Made by a program: the position numbers and the translations under genes
Shown here: piece by piece, positions 1 to 12,432 of the stretch
Position numbering within the stretch: position 1 is the first letter of the stretch
Layout of the letters: every line of letters starts with the position of its first letter
The notes under the pieces: model-generated
Database searches by the model: none
What the model was told of the DNA's origin: nothing
The model's input: the letters and a program-made list of their open reading frames with translations, nothing else
Source of the DNA: Cyprinodon diabolis
Lineage: Eukaryota; Chordata; Actinopteri; Cyprinodontiformes; Cyprinodontidae
NCBI GenBank assembly: GCA_030533445.1
Contig: CM060069.1
Coordinates: forward strand, 34,272,337 to 34,336,336
DNA length: 64,000 bases
Direction of reading: 5' to 3'

Positions 1-1170
1 CTTTACTCTTTGAAAGCTAAAACGTTGTTTACAAACTTACTTATCTTGTAGCCTGCATGAAAAAAAGATCATGTTTTTTGTTGTTTTTTTTCATTTTCAT
101 TAGAAAATGTCAGGGTTATAGCTACAGCACTGGTAAAAAAAATTTTTTATATAAACTCGTGAACAAGGGCAATAACGACTTGTGATTTTTCCAAGTCAGC
201 TAGTTCTCACAAAGGGCAAAACCCTCTGCTCAGGGTAAACTGAAATTATACTGTTTGTTCAGAATTCAAAAAGCCATGCCTCAAAGAGAAATATTGCAGT
301 AAGGAATTTTTTGCTTGGTTTCTGCATTGTCCTGAGCAAGAACTAGGAAACAGACTCTTTTAATGGTTGAAGCTTATCAAGAGGGCTGGAAACTACCATT
401 TAGGAAAGAAGTTAAATATGTTAACCCAATCAGAGAAAACACAGAGCCAGAACAACAATTCTTTTGAGGAAAGCCTTATTAAAAGCTCTGCTTTATGTTT
501 ATGTATTTTCTTGTTTTTACACTTTTAAAGAGTCATCTAAGAAAGTTTATTTATTTTTTTTATAAATTTTTATATTGTTTTTCTGCAATTGTTTATTTTC
601 TATTGCTGTGTACTAGCCACATCTCCATTTTATGTCTGAGTCAAATGTCTTATTATGGTAAAATAAAGACAGTAAAGACTCTTGACTCTTTGTTTTTTTG
701 TCATGAAGTTTGTACTTGTAATGTTACAAAACTGGAAAACATTAATTGGTTCTGAGAACTTTCACAAGGCCTTGTGTGGTTCCTTTATATATAACAAAAA
801 GCTGTTACAAAATTGATGCCACCTTAAATTACAAATTCACAGACCTGTCCCCTAATAATAATAATTTTTCTCAAGGTTTTAAATTAGGTTTTTAAACATG
901 AAAATGAAACTTTTCTTTAGTCGGGCTTGTACACCTGGGAACATATTTGACTGTGAAATTCACCACAAGGTGTCTAATTTGCTTTGCTGCTGACTCACTC
1001 CTATGTGTATTCATTATGGTTTGAAACACTGATCTTCCAACCAGTACTGCCAGAAGATGAACTCAGCTAAACCCTGCTTTAATTATACAGATTTAAAACA
1101 TGCCTCAAAGAGCAAGTACAAGTACTACTAAACAGAATTCTAAGAAAAAAGTTTGACAGTTAAAAATATA
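1..1170. other. A+T-rich non-coding flank
   Basis: No gene, RNA or recognisable repeat is visible. The one open frame of any length (495-755, +) is rich in Phe, Tyr and Leu, as expected from T-rich DNA read by chance, and has no domain I recognise. Confidence 0.6.
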
Positions 1171-1541
1171 TACAGTGGGGCAAAAAAGTATTTAGTCAGC
1201 CACCAATAGTTCAAGTTCTCCCACTCAAAAAGATGAGAGAGGCTGGTAATTTTCATCCTAGATATACCTCAAATATGAGACACAAAATGAGAAAAAAAAA
1301 AAATCCAGAAAATCACATTGTCTGATTTTTAAAGAATTTATTTGCAAAATATGGTGGAAAATAAGTATTTGGTCAGTTACAAACAAGCAAGATTTCTGGC
1401 TCTCACAGACCTGTAACTTCTTCTGTAAGAGGCTCCTCTTTCCTCCACTTGTTACCTTCATTAATGGCACCTGTTTGAACCCGTTATCAGTATAAAAGAC
1501 ACCTGTCCACAACCTCAAACAGTCACACTCTAAACTCCACC

Positions 1542-2559
1542 ATAGCCAAAACTAGAGAGCTGTCAAAGGACACCCGAAACAAAATAATAGACCTGCACCT
1601 GGCTGGGAAGTCTGAATATGCAATAGGTAAACAGCTTGGTGTGAAGAAATCAACTGTGGGATCAATCATTAGAAAATGGAAAACATACAAGAGCACTGAT
1701 AATCTTCCTCGATCTGGGGCACCACGCAAGATCTCACCCCGTGGGGTCAAAATGATCACAAGAACGGTGAGTAAAAATCCCAGAACCACACGGGGGGACC
1801 TAGTGAATGACCTGCAAAGAGCTGGGACCAAAGTAACAAAGGCTACCATCAGTAACACACTACGCCACCAGGGACTCAAATCCTGCAGTGCCAGACGTGT
1901 CCCCCTGCTTAAGCCAGTACATGTCAAGGCCCGTCTCAAGTTTACTAGAGAGCATTTGGATGATCCAGACGATGACTGGGAGAATATCCTATGGTGAGAT
2001 GAAACCAAAATAGAACTTTTTGGTAAAAACTCGTCGTGTTTGGAGGAGAGAGAATGCTGAGTTGCATCCAAAGAACACCATACCTACAGTGAAGCATGGG
2101 GGTAGAAACATCATGCTTTGGGGCTGTTTTCCTGCTAAGGGACCAGGACGACTGATCCGTGTGAAGGAAAGAATAAATGGGGCCATGTATCGTCAAATTT
2201 TGAGTGAAAACCTCCTTCCATCAGCAAGGGCATTGAAGATGAAACGTGGCTCGGTCTTTCAGCATGACAATGATCCCAAACACATCGCCCGGGTAACGAA
2301 GGAGTGGCTTCATAAGAAGCATTTCAAGGTCCTGGAGTGGCCTAGCCAGTCTCCAGATCTCAACCCCATAGAAAATCTTTGGAGGGAGTTGAAAGTCTGT
2401 GTTGCCCAGCGACAGCCCCAGAACATCACTGTTCTAGAGGAGATCTGCATGGAGAAATGGGCCAAAATACCAGCAACAGTGTGTGAAAACCTTGTGAAGG
2501 CTTACAGAATACGTTTGATCTCTGTCATTGCCAACAAAGGGTATATGACAAAGTATTGA
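1542..2559 (+). pseudogene. Tc1-family transposase, broken (lost start, stop, frameshift)
   Basis: A cut-and-paste DDE transposase relic. The order is an N-terminal helix-turn-helix region, then a GAP-R-K type basic linker, then the catalytic domain. The second catalytic Asp lies in FQHDNDPKH and the Glu in [11 protein letters not shown], 34 residues apart (DD34E). Damage is clear: the expected start reads ATA at 1542-1544; an in-frame TGA at 1995-1997 falls where the family has W-S-D-E at the first catalytic Asp; and the frame shifts near 2030, the rest reading in another frame to the stop at 2557-2559. It cannot make active protein. An antisense open frame over the same DNA is a shadow. Confidence 0.93.
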
Positions 2560-2689
2560 GATGAACTTTTGTTATTGACCAAATACTTATTTTCCACCAT
2601 ATTTTGCAAATAAATTCTTTAAAAATCAGACAATGTGATTTTCTGGATTTCCTTTTTCATTTTGTCTCTCATAGTTGAGGTATATCTAT

Positions 2690-3412
2690 TGTCATGATTG
2701 GTTTAAGAGACTTAACCCACATGCAGAACACCAACGGAAACAGAGTAAAAGTTTAACAGAGTTTATTGAATGGTTTGCACAGATGAAACATGAACAGGTT
2801 CAGGCACGTGTCCGGGACTGGAATCACTGATGTCTGCAGAGACGGATAGTTTGATTAGCCAGGCAGTCAGATGATTAGTTGATTTAATTATTCCAGTAAC
2901 TACCTTGAGGTGGTCCAAACTGATCTCTTGTGAGGGAGGGAACCGGTTGGGTCCAGAGACTGTTGGTTCAGCAGAGTGCTCAGCAGCAGCAGCGTCTAGC
3001 TTCTGACTAGTAAGTGGCAGACCTTGGTTCGGGTTTCCAGCTCTTCCTTGAGAACTGCAGGAGGAGTCCAGATTGAACTCTTCAGGTTTGGCTTCCTTGG
3101 GCAGGCAGGCAGGTTGCAGGCTAAGCTCATCCAGAGCTTTAGACTTAACAGGTTCCTGTGAGCAAGAAGACAGAGGCAGGTTAGAATCAGGTTTCTCTCT
3201 AGAGATAACTATGATTCTGTCAGAATAAGTGAGGCTCAGGTTCGCTAACCAAACTTGGTCAACACTGCGGCGTTGAAGGAAGGTCTGGCTGCTGCTTATG
3301 TAGGAAGGTCTCCTTATGGGCTGATGAGCATCAGGTGTGCTGGAGGGCTCCAGCCCAGGAGACCCACAGCGCACTCTGCTGGAGAAAGGTGGTGAATCTC
3401 CAGATCCCAATA
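2690..3412 (-). mobile_element. Solo LTR inserted in the Tc1 right inverted repeat
   Basis: A 723-bp block interrupts the right inverted repeat of the Tc1 element. It is flanked by the 5-bp duplication TCTAT (2685-2689 and 3413-3417). A closely related 712-bp block lies at 63216-63927, also with a 5-bp duplication, so the unit is mobile. It starts TGTCATGATTGG; the other end reads CCCAATA here and CCCAACA in the second copy, so the ends are TG...CA as in an LTR. On the minus strand an AATAAA lies close to the end. No internal retroelement sequence is attached, so this is a solo LTR. A 215-codon open frame on the minus strand is probably fortuitous, because the second copy does not keep it. 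Confidence 0.85.
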
Positions 3413-3504
3413 TCTATGATGAAAATTACCGGCCTCTCTCATCTTTTTGAGTGGGAGAACTTGCACTATTGGTGGCTGACTAAATACTTTTTTGCCCCAC
3501 TGTA

Positions 3505-6500
3505 TATTAGTTTTCTATTCAGTAATTATGGTAAATATGAAAAAATGAAAATTGCACATGAACACCCACTCCATGTTACAATTTCCACTGGAGACCGGAA
3601 AAGTTTTATGATACCCGGGTTGCAAAGATGAGGTAAACTTTGACTTTTCAAAATGTTCTCTAAATATTTTCTCTTGTTGTGTTGGTAGCCTCTCACCACT
3701 TAAAAAGAGGTTACTAAAATAACCATGGATGTTTGATTTTATCAGATGCTAGCTAGCCCGTTGAGGATAGCAGCTAATAGTGTACTGTGCAAACTGTGTT
3801 CTGGCACAGACAATTTTGTCATTTGATCTGTAGTGTACACCAGTAAGAGCATGATTTACTGGAACCAGGAAAGGATTCTATAATCATCTTTTTCAAATGG
3901 CAGGCCAGGATAATCTGTGGTCAACCATATTCCTGTTACCTACCACAACAAAAGCCTTTGGAAACAATGATCATGCTTCCCAGACCACATGAAGGTAGTA
4001 TTAAAGCAGGATATGTAGCAGTAGCGAAAAACAAAAGCAGCTGACCCCACAGTCATGCTAAAGTAAACATAGCAGCGCTGCAGGATTTACACATAGTGTA
4101 GCTGCTGCTATCACATGTACTTAGTCAGAATCTACAATTTAATCTTTGACAGAGGGACAGAAAGTTGAAGGTGTCATCTGTTGTGGTTGCTCATGGTGTT
4201 TGCTGCTATTTTATTGGTCACCATCATCGGTTGGTACTGTTGTTGCTTCATTCCAAACCAGCTTGGAAGGTTCTGCTGAATTTCCTTCCTTTCATCAAAG
4301 AGATTCCATTAGAGCAGCCTTAGATTAATAATGTGAAAGACAACAAATGCCTCACATTTAAATACATAGTATGACTTGGTTTAATTTTTGGCAGACAAAA
4401 TGCATAGTGTTGAACTACATGTATGAAGATTCATTTTTAATATGTATTTGTAAATACAAATCTTAAAAATGTGAAATGTTAACTAGTCAGCTGGTTTTAT
4501 AACCTTCTTAGATGTGCCTATCAGATTGCCTTTTAGAAACAAACTTCCTCATCAAATAAAAATACATGTTAATCCAAATCGTCTAAATGCTAAATAGTTT
4601 TGAAGTTGTCTGTAGGAGACAGAAAACGCATCATATATAACACAGACAGCAACAATTTGGAGGTAATTGCACAGGTGGCATATTTTTCCTAAACAGAGGA
4701 TTTAATCCATAAACTTGTGGGAATGTGGTCACAAAGCAAAGATTATAAGTGCTTTCACTAAAAGCCATGAATAATAGAGATTTTAAATTATTCACAGCAT
4801 TTTTATTAACTTAGAAATTGTGCAAGGAATTTCTGTATCAGAAGTAATACACATATTAATGATTACATATTTATTCAGGTCTGATTTTTTTAGCCGTGTC
4901 ATCATACTTTTTTAAAAATTATTTTCAAAAAAATATATAAAATTAACTAAAATTTAGTTTTAGTTACATCAGCATTCACCCTGTGTTAATATCTGCTGTT
5001 TGGATTATGGTTTTATTTTGGTTCTTTAGTTCTTGCCTAAGTTTTTCATTCACAGCCTACTGTAGTAGCAGATTTTATTTTTTTTTTTGCAGGCAATTTC
5101 TGGTTTATTTATGCTATTGATTTTGTAGTGTCTTTTGTTAGTTTTTTCATTACATGTTTCTGTCATTCTTTCTGTTTAAGGTTCTGTTTTTTTTTTTGAA
5201 ACTGTAATTTCAAATTTTACAAGCTTGAAAATTCACCAGTAATCTAAATTAAATATACCAGTCATTTAAATATTCAACCAGTACTAAGAAATCTTTTCTT
5301 CCTTCACAATTCTAGTAGTTGAAACTAATTTCATCACATTTTTTGCTCAGTCTTTATACTTTATCTGTTTATGACTCATCTATCCTCCCTCCTTCCATAC
5401 TTTCGCAAGGACGTCTCTTAACTGAAAAAGATTTTTCTAACTTTGTGTGAGCCTATTCAATTTTTATTTCAATGTCTTTCAGCATAGAGGCTGCTTCTTC
5501 ATAACGTAAGATGCTTTTCTCATTATTACTCCATTCCTTGCAGAAAAGTCAATCAAGAACATACTGCAGAAAAGCTTAGTAGAAGGTGAATAAATTAAAT
5601 TTGCTTTGTTTATTCAAAGGACACATCTTAAAGGTCAAAGAGAGTTATAACTATTTCCGTATTTATCTAGCATCTGTAACATATTTCCAGCTTAGTTGAA
5701 CATATATTATTGGATACATTAAGGCTAATCAACGAGTTGTATCAGAATTTTAATATTTGTTTTGGTTCAGTTCTACAAAGTCTTAGCTAAATTAAATTAG
5801 ATATTACTGTAGAAATCAATTTACTACAGTGACCCAGCTTCAGCATGGGCCTAACTAGGCTTCATAAAGCTATTACTATGTCCCAAAACCATTTAACATT
5901 TCCAAAGAACAGGTACAGCTGCATCTTATTATGCTGACGACCTTTGCAGAGAGATATTAATGCTAATCTTAGTTAGTAATCTAAAAACTAAATATTTGCT
6001 TTTGAAATTTTACAGCAGAATCCTAGATTTAAAAAGTCACTGCCACTTGTTGCCTAGTTGTGTTTTATTTGGCAGGGAAAGATGGCACAACAATGTCAAA
6101 ATATAGGTTGGGGAAGAATGGAATCTGCAAATAGAGTGAACAGACCAAAATGTTAATAATGTAAAATATTTTTGCTTTCTTTAACGTAGGACCCCCACTA
6201 GACCTGCTGAGTTCTTGCAATATAGGCATATTTGTTAACATCATGGCGAAATTAAATTACGCATTTAATCTCTCATCATTACCTTTCCCTTTTTTTATTG
6301 ATTGTAACAGTATTCCCCCTTTACTTTTCAATTATATTTCTTAACCCGTCATAGCTTTTAACCAAATAAATATTGCTCCAATTAATGTTTTGCCATGGTC
6401 TCAATAAGCTCCATGATCAACTGCACAGTCTGCACTGTGCTGATAAAAATCAAACATATGAAACACGAAAAAAGGTAGAATAGTTGTAAACGCATGTAAT

Positions 6501-6917
6501 CGATTAATAATACATCTGTTAAAATGAGAAATAAGATGTAAATTTTGATGTCATTAAAATGATAACATGGTAAATATTAAGGTTAAATTATGCATCATTA
6601 CCTGTTTTCATTCACTACCTTGATTCTTAACTCCTCAAACTTTTCCACCTCTATTCTAGTATTTATCACATGCACAGTGTACATTTTGTTACTTGTTGAT
6701 TGTAATACGGCAGAAGCCCCGTTGCAACAGTCTCCGTCATTATTGTGCTTTGTTCACTTGAGGCCTATTAACCAAAAGCGGAATTTAGAAATTCCAGGAT
6801 ATGAGAGGGAGGTGCTAACTTTGGACGTATCAATGCATCCTGGCTTTATCCATTTCACAAACAACAACCTAGGCTCAACAAGTGCTGGCAACAATCAGCC
6901 AGGTGCAAGTAATCTAT
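3505..6917. other. Intergenic DNA, nothing recognised
   Basis: About 3.4 kb of A+T-rich DNA with T and A homopolymers. I see no conserved coding frame, RNA gene or repeat with definable ends. Short open frames (for example 4146-4328 and 6590-6970) have no recognisable features; the end of the latter runs into the following LINE tail. Confidence 0.5.
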
Positions 6918-7945
6918 TTCAATTCAATTCAGTTCAGTTTATTTATATAGCTGCAATTCACAACACATGACATCTCAAGGCACTTTACAGTTCACCAGAT
7001 CATACCGTCAAATTGATTCAAAGTTTTCTATCTAAGGAAAACCAGTTCATTGCATCGACTCATTGACTCGAATGCAATCCCTCACACTAAGCATGCTTGT
7101 AGCGACAGTGGAGAGGAAAAACTCCAGCCGAACCAGGCTGTGTGAGCGGCCATCTGCCGAGGCTGACTGGGGTTAAAGGAGACAAAAGCAGAGATACAAA
7201 AAGCAACTGTAAAAGGCAGCCCCATCCAGGAAACACACAGCCAGGGAGACGAGCTCCGAGCCAACTCCCAAGTCAGAGGATGAAAAGAGCACATCCAGCC
7301 AGTCACAGTCAGAAAAACAAGACTACACTGGAAAACAGGGCGATCTCCAATATCTATAAACAAAGGTGTTAATAGCAGCAGCACAGCTGATATTTCTCTC
7401 CAGGATGGTGTTACAGCGAAACAGGAACAGACAAGGCTAAGCTATGAGAAAAAGCAAAGAGAGCAAAACCTTAGAGATTGAAATAACAATCTAAAGTGGG
7501 AGAATACAGATACAATGAAGCAGAATAATAAAATAGGGGTCCCTTTGTCCTTTAGAAGTCTAAGCCTACGTATAGCAGCATAACAATAGATAGCTCAGGA
7601 TAACCTGAGCCACTAACTATAAGCTTTATTAAAAAGGAAATTTTAAGCCTACCATTAAAAGTAGACAGGGTGTCTGCCTCACGGACTAAAACTGGTAGTT
7701 GGTTCCAAAAAAGATCTGCCTCCCATTCTATTTTTAGAAATTCTAGGAACCACTAGTAAACCTTCAGATTGAGATCGAAGTGCTCTGCCAGGGACACGAG
7801 GAACAATACGATCTCTGCAACAGTATAAGATGGAGCTTGTACATTACTCTACATGTGAGAAGGATGATTTTAAATTCTATTCTTGATTCAACGAGAAACC
7901 AATGTAGAGAAGCTAGCATAGGAGAGATATGATCTCGTATGTTAA
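6918..7945 (-). mobile_element. L2-type LINE 3' fragment (minus strand)
   Basis: The stretch opens with the (AATTC)n-like tail, then TTTATTTATATAG and the CACAACACATGACATCTCAAGGCACTTTACAG region, the 3' end of a fish L2-type LINE read backwards. It aligns along most of its length with the longer copy at 8704-10482, with small internal deletions. The far end keeps a piece of the reverse-transcriptase C-terminal region (residues like RDHISPMLASLHW on the minus strand). It is 5'-truncated and dead. The right boundary is approximate, set where similarity to the longer copy stops. Confidence 0.82.
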
Positions 7946-8703
7946 TTGACAGGAAAAGATGGCACAACAATCTCAATCTAGCTAAATGCATGTCTGCGTT
8001 TTCTCAAAGACACCAGGGGTCCGTTCACAACGCAAGTTTTAAGTTTTCTAAATCTGAAATAAGGGAAACTCTGAGGTTTCCTTTTCACAAAAAGACTTTA
8101 TTCGACCTATGTTTCGGTTACCAAAGTAACATTCCCCACATAACTAACTTGGTCACCACCGTTCTTAAAGCCAATTGTTTTATTTCCTGATTTAAGAAGC
8201 ATGTTTTTTTGTTGATGTTGTATACAGATTAAGTTTTCCAGGTGGACTTTCTCACTTAAAAAACATGGTAAAACTACTTTTTACACACTGATCACAACAA
8301 ATTTAGCAAAGCTGCTCTCTGCCACTACTGGATATCTGACCTTAATGTAAACAAGCATAAAAAATGAAGAAGCAGAAGCTTTTTTGGTTCTTGCAGTGCT
8401 TGCGGTTTGAACGTAGCATTTGTTAGAGTTATGATTATAAAATTATGCTACATTTGTGTGCTGTGATTCAATCAAGAGGGTCGTAGACTTTTGTGACCCG
8501 CATCCTGCTATCCTGTGATTCAATCAATAGGTCATGAGGCAAAGTCACACGGTTGCATCCTGCTGTGATTCAATCAAGAGGAGCATTTTGTCCTATGACC
8601 CAATCAATTGCCTTGTCAGAAGAACACTGTTCTGTAACCCACCCGATGTGTTATGATCTGCTAATAAAAGGCTTCTGCTGAGGAGACCCAGGAGAGAGGG
8701 CAG

Positions 8704-10482
8704 ATTCAATTCAATTCAGTTTATTTATATAGCGCCAAATTCACAACACATGTCATCTCAAGGCACTTTACAGTTCAACCAGATCATACAGTCAAATTGA
8801 TACAAAGTTTTCTATCTAAGGAAAACCAGTTGATTGCATCGACTCATTGACTCAAATACAATCCCTCACACTAAGCATGCTTGTAGCGACAGTGGAGAGG
8901 AAAAACTCCCTTTTAACAGGAAGAAACCTCCAGCAGAACCAGGCTCAGTGTGAGCGGCCATCTGCCGAGGCCGACTGGGGTTCAAGGAGACGGAACCAGA
9001 GACACAAAAAGCAGCTGTAAAAGGCGGCCCCGTCCAGGAAACACACAGCCAGGCAGACGAGCTCCGAGCCAGCTCCCATGCCAGAGGACGAAGAGAGCAC
9101 ATCCACCCAGTCACAGGACCACACTGGAAAACAGGCCGATCTCCAACATCTATAAACAACGGTGTTGATGGAAGCAGCACAGCTGATGTTTCTTTCCAGG
9201 ATGACGTCACAGCCAAACAGGAACAAACGAGGCAAAGCTACTCTGAGGAAAAGCAGATAGAGCAGAACGTTAGAGATTGAACTAACAGATTCTGCAGAAT
9301 AGGAGAACAGAGAGAGAATGAAGCAGAATGATGAAATGGGGGTCCCTATGTCCTCCAGAAGTCTAAGCCTATAGCAGCATAACTATAGAGATAGCTCCGG
9401 ATAACCTGAGCCACCCTAACTATAAGCTTTATCAAAAAGGAAAGTTTTAAGCCTAGCCTTAAAAGTAGACAGGGTGTCTGCCTCACGGACTAAAATTGGT
9501 AGTTGGTTCCACAGGAGAGGAGCCTGATAACTAAAAGATCTGCCTCCCATTCTATTTTTAGAAATTCTAGGAACCACTAGTAAACCTGCAGATTGAGAGC
9601 GAAGTGCTCTGTTAGGAACATAAGGAACAATCAGATCTGTGATATAAGATGGAGCTTGGCCATTTAAGGCTTTATATGTGAGAAGGAGGATTTTAAATTC
9701 AATTCTTGATTTAACAGGAATCCAATGAAGAGAAGCCAGGATAGGAGAGATGTGATCTCTCTTTTTAATTTTCATCAGAACTCTGGCTGCAGCATTTTGG
9801 ATCAGCTGAAGGCTTTTAACTACAGTTTGTGGACTTCCTGATAGTAAAGAATTACAATAGTCCAGCCTTGAAGTAACAAATGCATGGACTAGTTTCTCAG
9901 CATCACCCCTGGACAGGAGATTTCTAATTTTTGCAATGTTCCTCAGATGAAAGAAGGAAATTCTAGAAACCTCTTTGATATGGGATTTAAATGACAGGTC
10001 CTGATCAAAAATAACACCAAGATTTTTTACTTTATTATCTGAAATCAGTTTAATCCCATCCAAATGAAGTGACTGGCAAATCAGCTTCTTTTTCATAGAC
10101 TCTGGTCCAAAGACTATAACCTCTGTTTTGTCTGCATTCAGAAGCAGAAAGTTAAGAGTCATCCAGGTTTTTATGTCTTCAAGACATGCCTGTAATTTAT
10201 GTAATGGGTTAGCTTCATCTGGATTTATAGACAGATATAGCTAGGTATCATCAGCATAACAGTGAAAATTAATCCCATGCTGTCTAATAATTCTACCAAT
10301 TGGGAGCATGTATAAAGTAAAGAGAATTGGTCCTAGCACTGATCCCTGTGGTACTCCACAGGTAACCTTTGAGCATGTTGAAGATCTATCATTAACATGA
10401 ACAAACTGAATTCGATCAGATAGATAAGATTTAAACTTATCTTAAGATTTAAAATATTCAAGTCTTTCTAAAAGAATATTAG
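8704..10482 (-). mobile_element. L2-type LINE, 5'-truncated, inserted in the ERV 5' LTR
   Basis: On the minus strand this is the 3' part of an L2/CR1-group LINE: the reverse-transcriptase C-terminal half, a 3' UTR, then the tail ending in a short GAATT/AATTC repeat next to 8704. It breaks the LTR exactly between GGGCAG and ATGTAGCTG, which are adjacent in the 3' LTR. About 1.78 kb is present; the 5' end is truncated, as is usual for LINEs. It is younger than the ERV that it interrupts. Confidence 0.9.
9416..10450 (-). pseudogene. L2 LINE reverse transcriptase, C-terminal part
   Basis: On the minus strand the frame contains [10 protein letters not shown] (RT block 4), then the catalytic YADD box at about 10243-10260, immediately followed by an in-frame TAG (10241-10243), then the thumb and C-terminal region (SRLDYCNSLL, HISPILASLHWIPV, LLWNQLP), ending in a stop at 9416-9418. 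The N-terminal endonuclease and first RT blocks are absent through 5' truncation. The nonsense codon just after YADD plus the truncation make it a pseudogene. The C-terminal 248 codons after the stop remain open. Confidence 0.9.
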
Positions 10483-10589
10483 ATGTAGCTGAACGTGACT
10501 CTCTCCTCTTGCAGGAGCCAAAAACCCCTATTCTGTGTGGACTCAGTTTCTTTTTTATCATAAACCTACAATTTTGAACGTAACATTTT

Positions 10590-10607
10590 TGGTGCCGAAA
10601 CCCGGGA
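10590..10607 (+). other. Primer-binding site, tRNA-Phe type
   Basis: TGGTGCCGAAACCCGGGA lies 4 bp after the 5' LTR. By my knowledge of tRNA-Phe this is an 18/18 complement of its 3' end (the tRNA ends ...GGTTTCGGCACCA). It would prime minus-strand DNA synthesis of ERV copy 1. Confidence 0.9.
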
Positions 10608-10789
10608 GTCAAGATCCAATTGTCCAGGACCGTGCGAGACCAAGGCCAAGAAACTGTCGACAGCCGCCCACCCTTTGCCGGACGGGGCCAATAGGTTGGT
10701 CCAGCCCTGCCCTGGACATCCTGGTGACGACTCAAGCTGAGGACTGATCTGCACAGAAAGGGTAGGCCTAAATCTTTTGATCAAAAGTT

Positions 10790-11335
10790 GGTCTGGGACC
10801 ATGTGAAAGCTATAACTAGTTGTAGTTGCAAGAATATTTGACAAACAGGGTTTGTTGTGATAGATCTGGGATCGGTATTCTGTGCGTTTGGGTCTGGGAC
10901 CCTCTGTGTTAAAGCTATAACTGGTTGTAGTTGCAAGAATATTTGACAAACAGGGTTTGTTGTGATAGATCTGGGATCGGTATTCTGTGCATTTGGGTCT
11001 GGGACCCTCTATGTTAAAGCTGTAACTGGTTGTAGTTGCAAGAATATTTGACGAAACCAAGTTTTGTTGACAGATCTGGGATCTGGGTATTCTGTGCATT
11101 TGAGTCTGGGACTCTGTGTTGTTCTTGAGATAGTAAGGTTTGCAGCTGCAGCAGGAGTATTTGAAAAAACCAAGTTTTGTTGACAGATCTGGGATCTGGA
11201 TATTCTGTGCATTTGAGTCTGGGACTCTGTGTTTTTCTCGATATAGTAAGGTTTGCAGCTGCAGCAGGGATATTTGACGAAGCCAAGTTTTGTTGACAGA
11301 TCTGGGATCTGGGTATCCGGTGCGTGCGAGGGCCT
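10790..11335 (+). repeat. Tandem repeat in the ERV leader, 101-113 bp unit, about 5 copies
   Basis: Units start with GGTCTGGGACC or GAGTCTGGGAC at about 10790, 10891, 10996, 11102 and 11215, with a final partial unit ending near 11335. Each includes ATATTTGAC(G/A)AA, a GTTTTGTTGACAGATCTGGGATC-like block and ATTCTGTGC. They lie between the primer site and gag. ERV copy 2 has a single unit at the same place, so the array expanded in this lineage. Open frames across it are fortuitous. Confidence 0.9.
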
Positions 11336-11658
11336 GGAGCTGGAGACTCCAAAGTGTACATGATAAATGTTCTTTGTCTATGTTGGTTAGATTAAAAAAA
11401 TATATATTAGGCCTTAGAATAGGTGTGTGTGACTGTGTGAAAGTGTGTGAGGAAACAATTGAACCGTTGTGTTCTGTTGTTTCATACTAAAAGCAGGAAT
11501 TAATACAGTATAACTCTTGTGGATGCAGAGGCAAGAATTTCTCACCTGAAAAGGTAGAAGCAGAAATTACCACAACAGTGTTTGGGTGCTGTCCTGCTGA
11601 ATAAACATCCAGTGCGTAGAATACCCTAGGTGTTTGTACTGGACTAAATTCTTTAAAA

Positions 11659-12396
11659 ATGGGACAAGGTAGTAGTAAGAAGGAAATGCCAGGTGATGTT
11701 AGATGGATGGTGGCGTGTTGTGGTGGTGACCCAGAGTTTGCCAGAAAGTGGATTGAGAAGGAGGACTGGGATGGAAAGTTGAGAGTTGAGCCGCTGATGA
11801 AGATTCAGCAGAAGGTGGAGATGAAGTTGGTTTATAAATCAAAAAGAAAACAAGCTAAATACAGAAAATAATTAGAAGAGTTAAATAAGTGGATTATGCA
11901 AGCAAAAAATAGGGAAAGCCAAATACAACAGAAGAAGGATAGAAAGAAAGCTACAATTGCTGCTGTAAAAGTTAAAGCTGATGAAGAAACTGTTCCATCC
12001 CGTATGCTTCCTCAATATCCTGATCCTAATCAAATTCAAGGGGGTGATGGGGTTCAAGCAGTGGCATCAGCTGCGCAGGAAGGTGGACATAAACCCCATC
12101 ACGGTGAATATGAACACAGCCATGCCACTGTTCCCCCTCCAGTAGCCCCACCATCGTATAATGATATTGGAGGAGCAGGAGCAAGCCCCCTGTCCATATC
12201 GTCCTCTGTGGATGGTATGGAACTCAGTGCCCCTGACCCTTGTAAGCATGAATTAAGAAAATCAAAAAGGGATGTGAAGCTTAATTCAAAGTATTACAAT
12301 AATGATTATCAAATAGAGGCCTGTAAAAAAGGCCCATCTACCACTATTTATCCAAGATTGGCTGAATTAAAAAAGCAAGAACAGGACCAAGATCCT

Positions 12397-12432
<36 letters not shown>

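Larger units (their letters stand above)
1173..3502 (+). mobile_element. Tc1-like DNA transposon, degraded, split by a solo LTR
   Basis: The element begins CAGTGGGGCAAAAAAGTATT and ends with the reverse complement, flanked by TA dinucleotides (1171-1172 and 3503-3504), the Tc1/mariner target duplication. The inverted repeats are long: the left arm covers about 1173-1375, and the right arm starts near 2576 and is interrupted at 2690-3412 by an inserted LTR. Without that insertion the element would be about 1.6 kb, normal for Tc1. It encloses one transposase pseudogene on the plus strand. The intact TA duplication makes the boundaries firm. Confidence 0.93.
8421..10585 (+). repeat. 5' LTR of ERV copy 1, split by an L2 insertion
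   Basis: The two LTR pieces are 8421-8703 and 10483-10585, together 386 bp, against 388 bp for the 3' LTR at 13546-13933. They begin TGTTAGA and end GAACGTAACA. AATAAAAGGCTTCTGCTG (about 8660) is the likely poly(A) region. The two LTRs differ at scattered bases (for example GTTATG against ATTATG near the start), so the insertion is not brand new. Confidence 0.93.

Noticed and set aside
495..755. 86-codon plus-strand frame rich in Phe, Tyr and Leu
   Set aside because: Composition is what T-rich DNA gives by chance; no signal peptide pattern or domain is convincing.
2763..3410. 215-codon minus-strand frame within the solo LTR
   Set aside because: The related LTR at 63216-63927 has it broken, and it has no recognisable motif; chance in G+C-richer DNA is sufficient.
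6076..7980. Shared word GAAAGATGGCACAACAAT at about 6079 and 7955
   Set aside because: About 20 bp of similarity on either side of an L2 fragment without an extended match; it could be a relic of duplication but cannot be supported.
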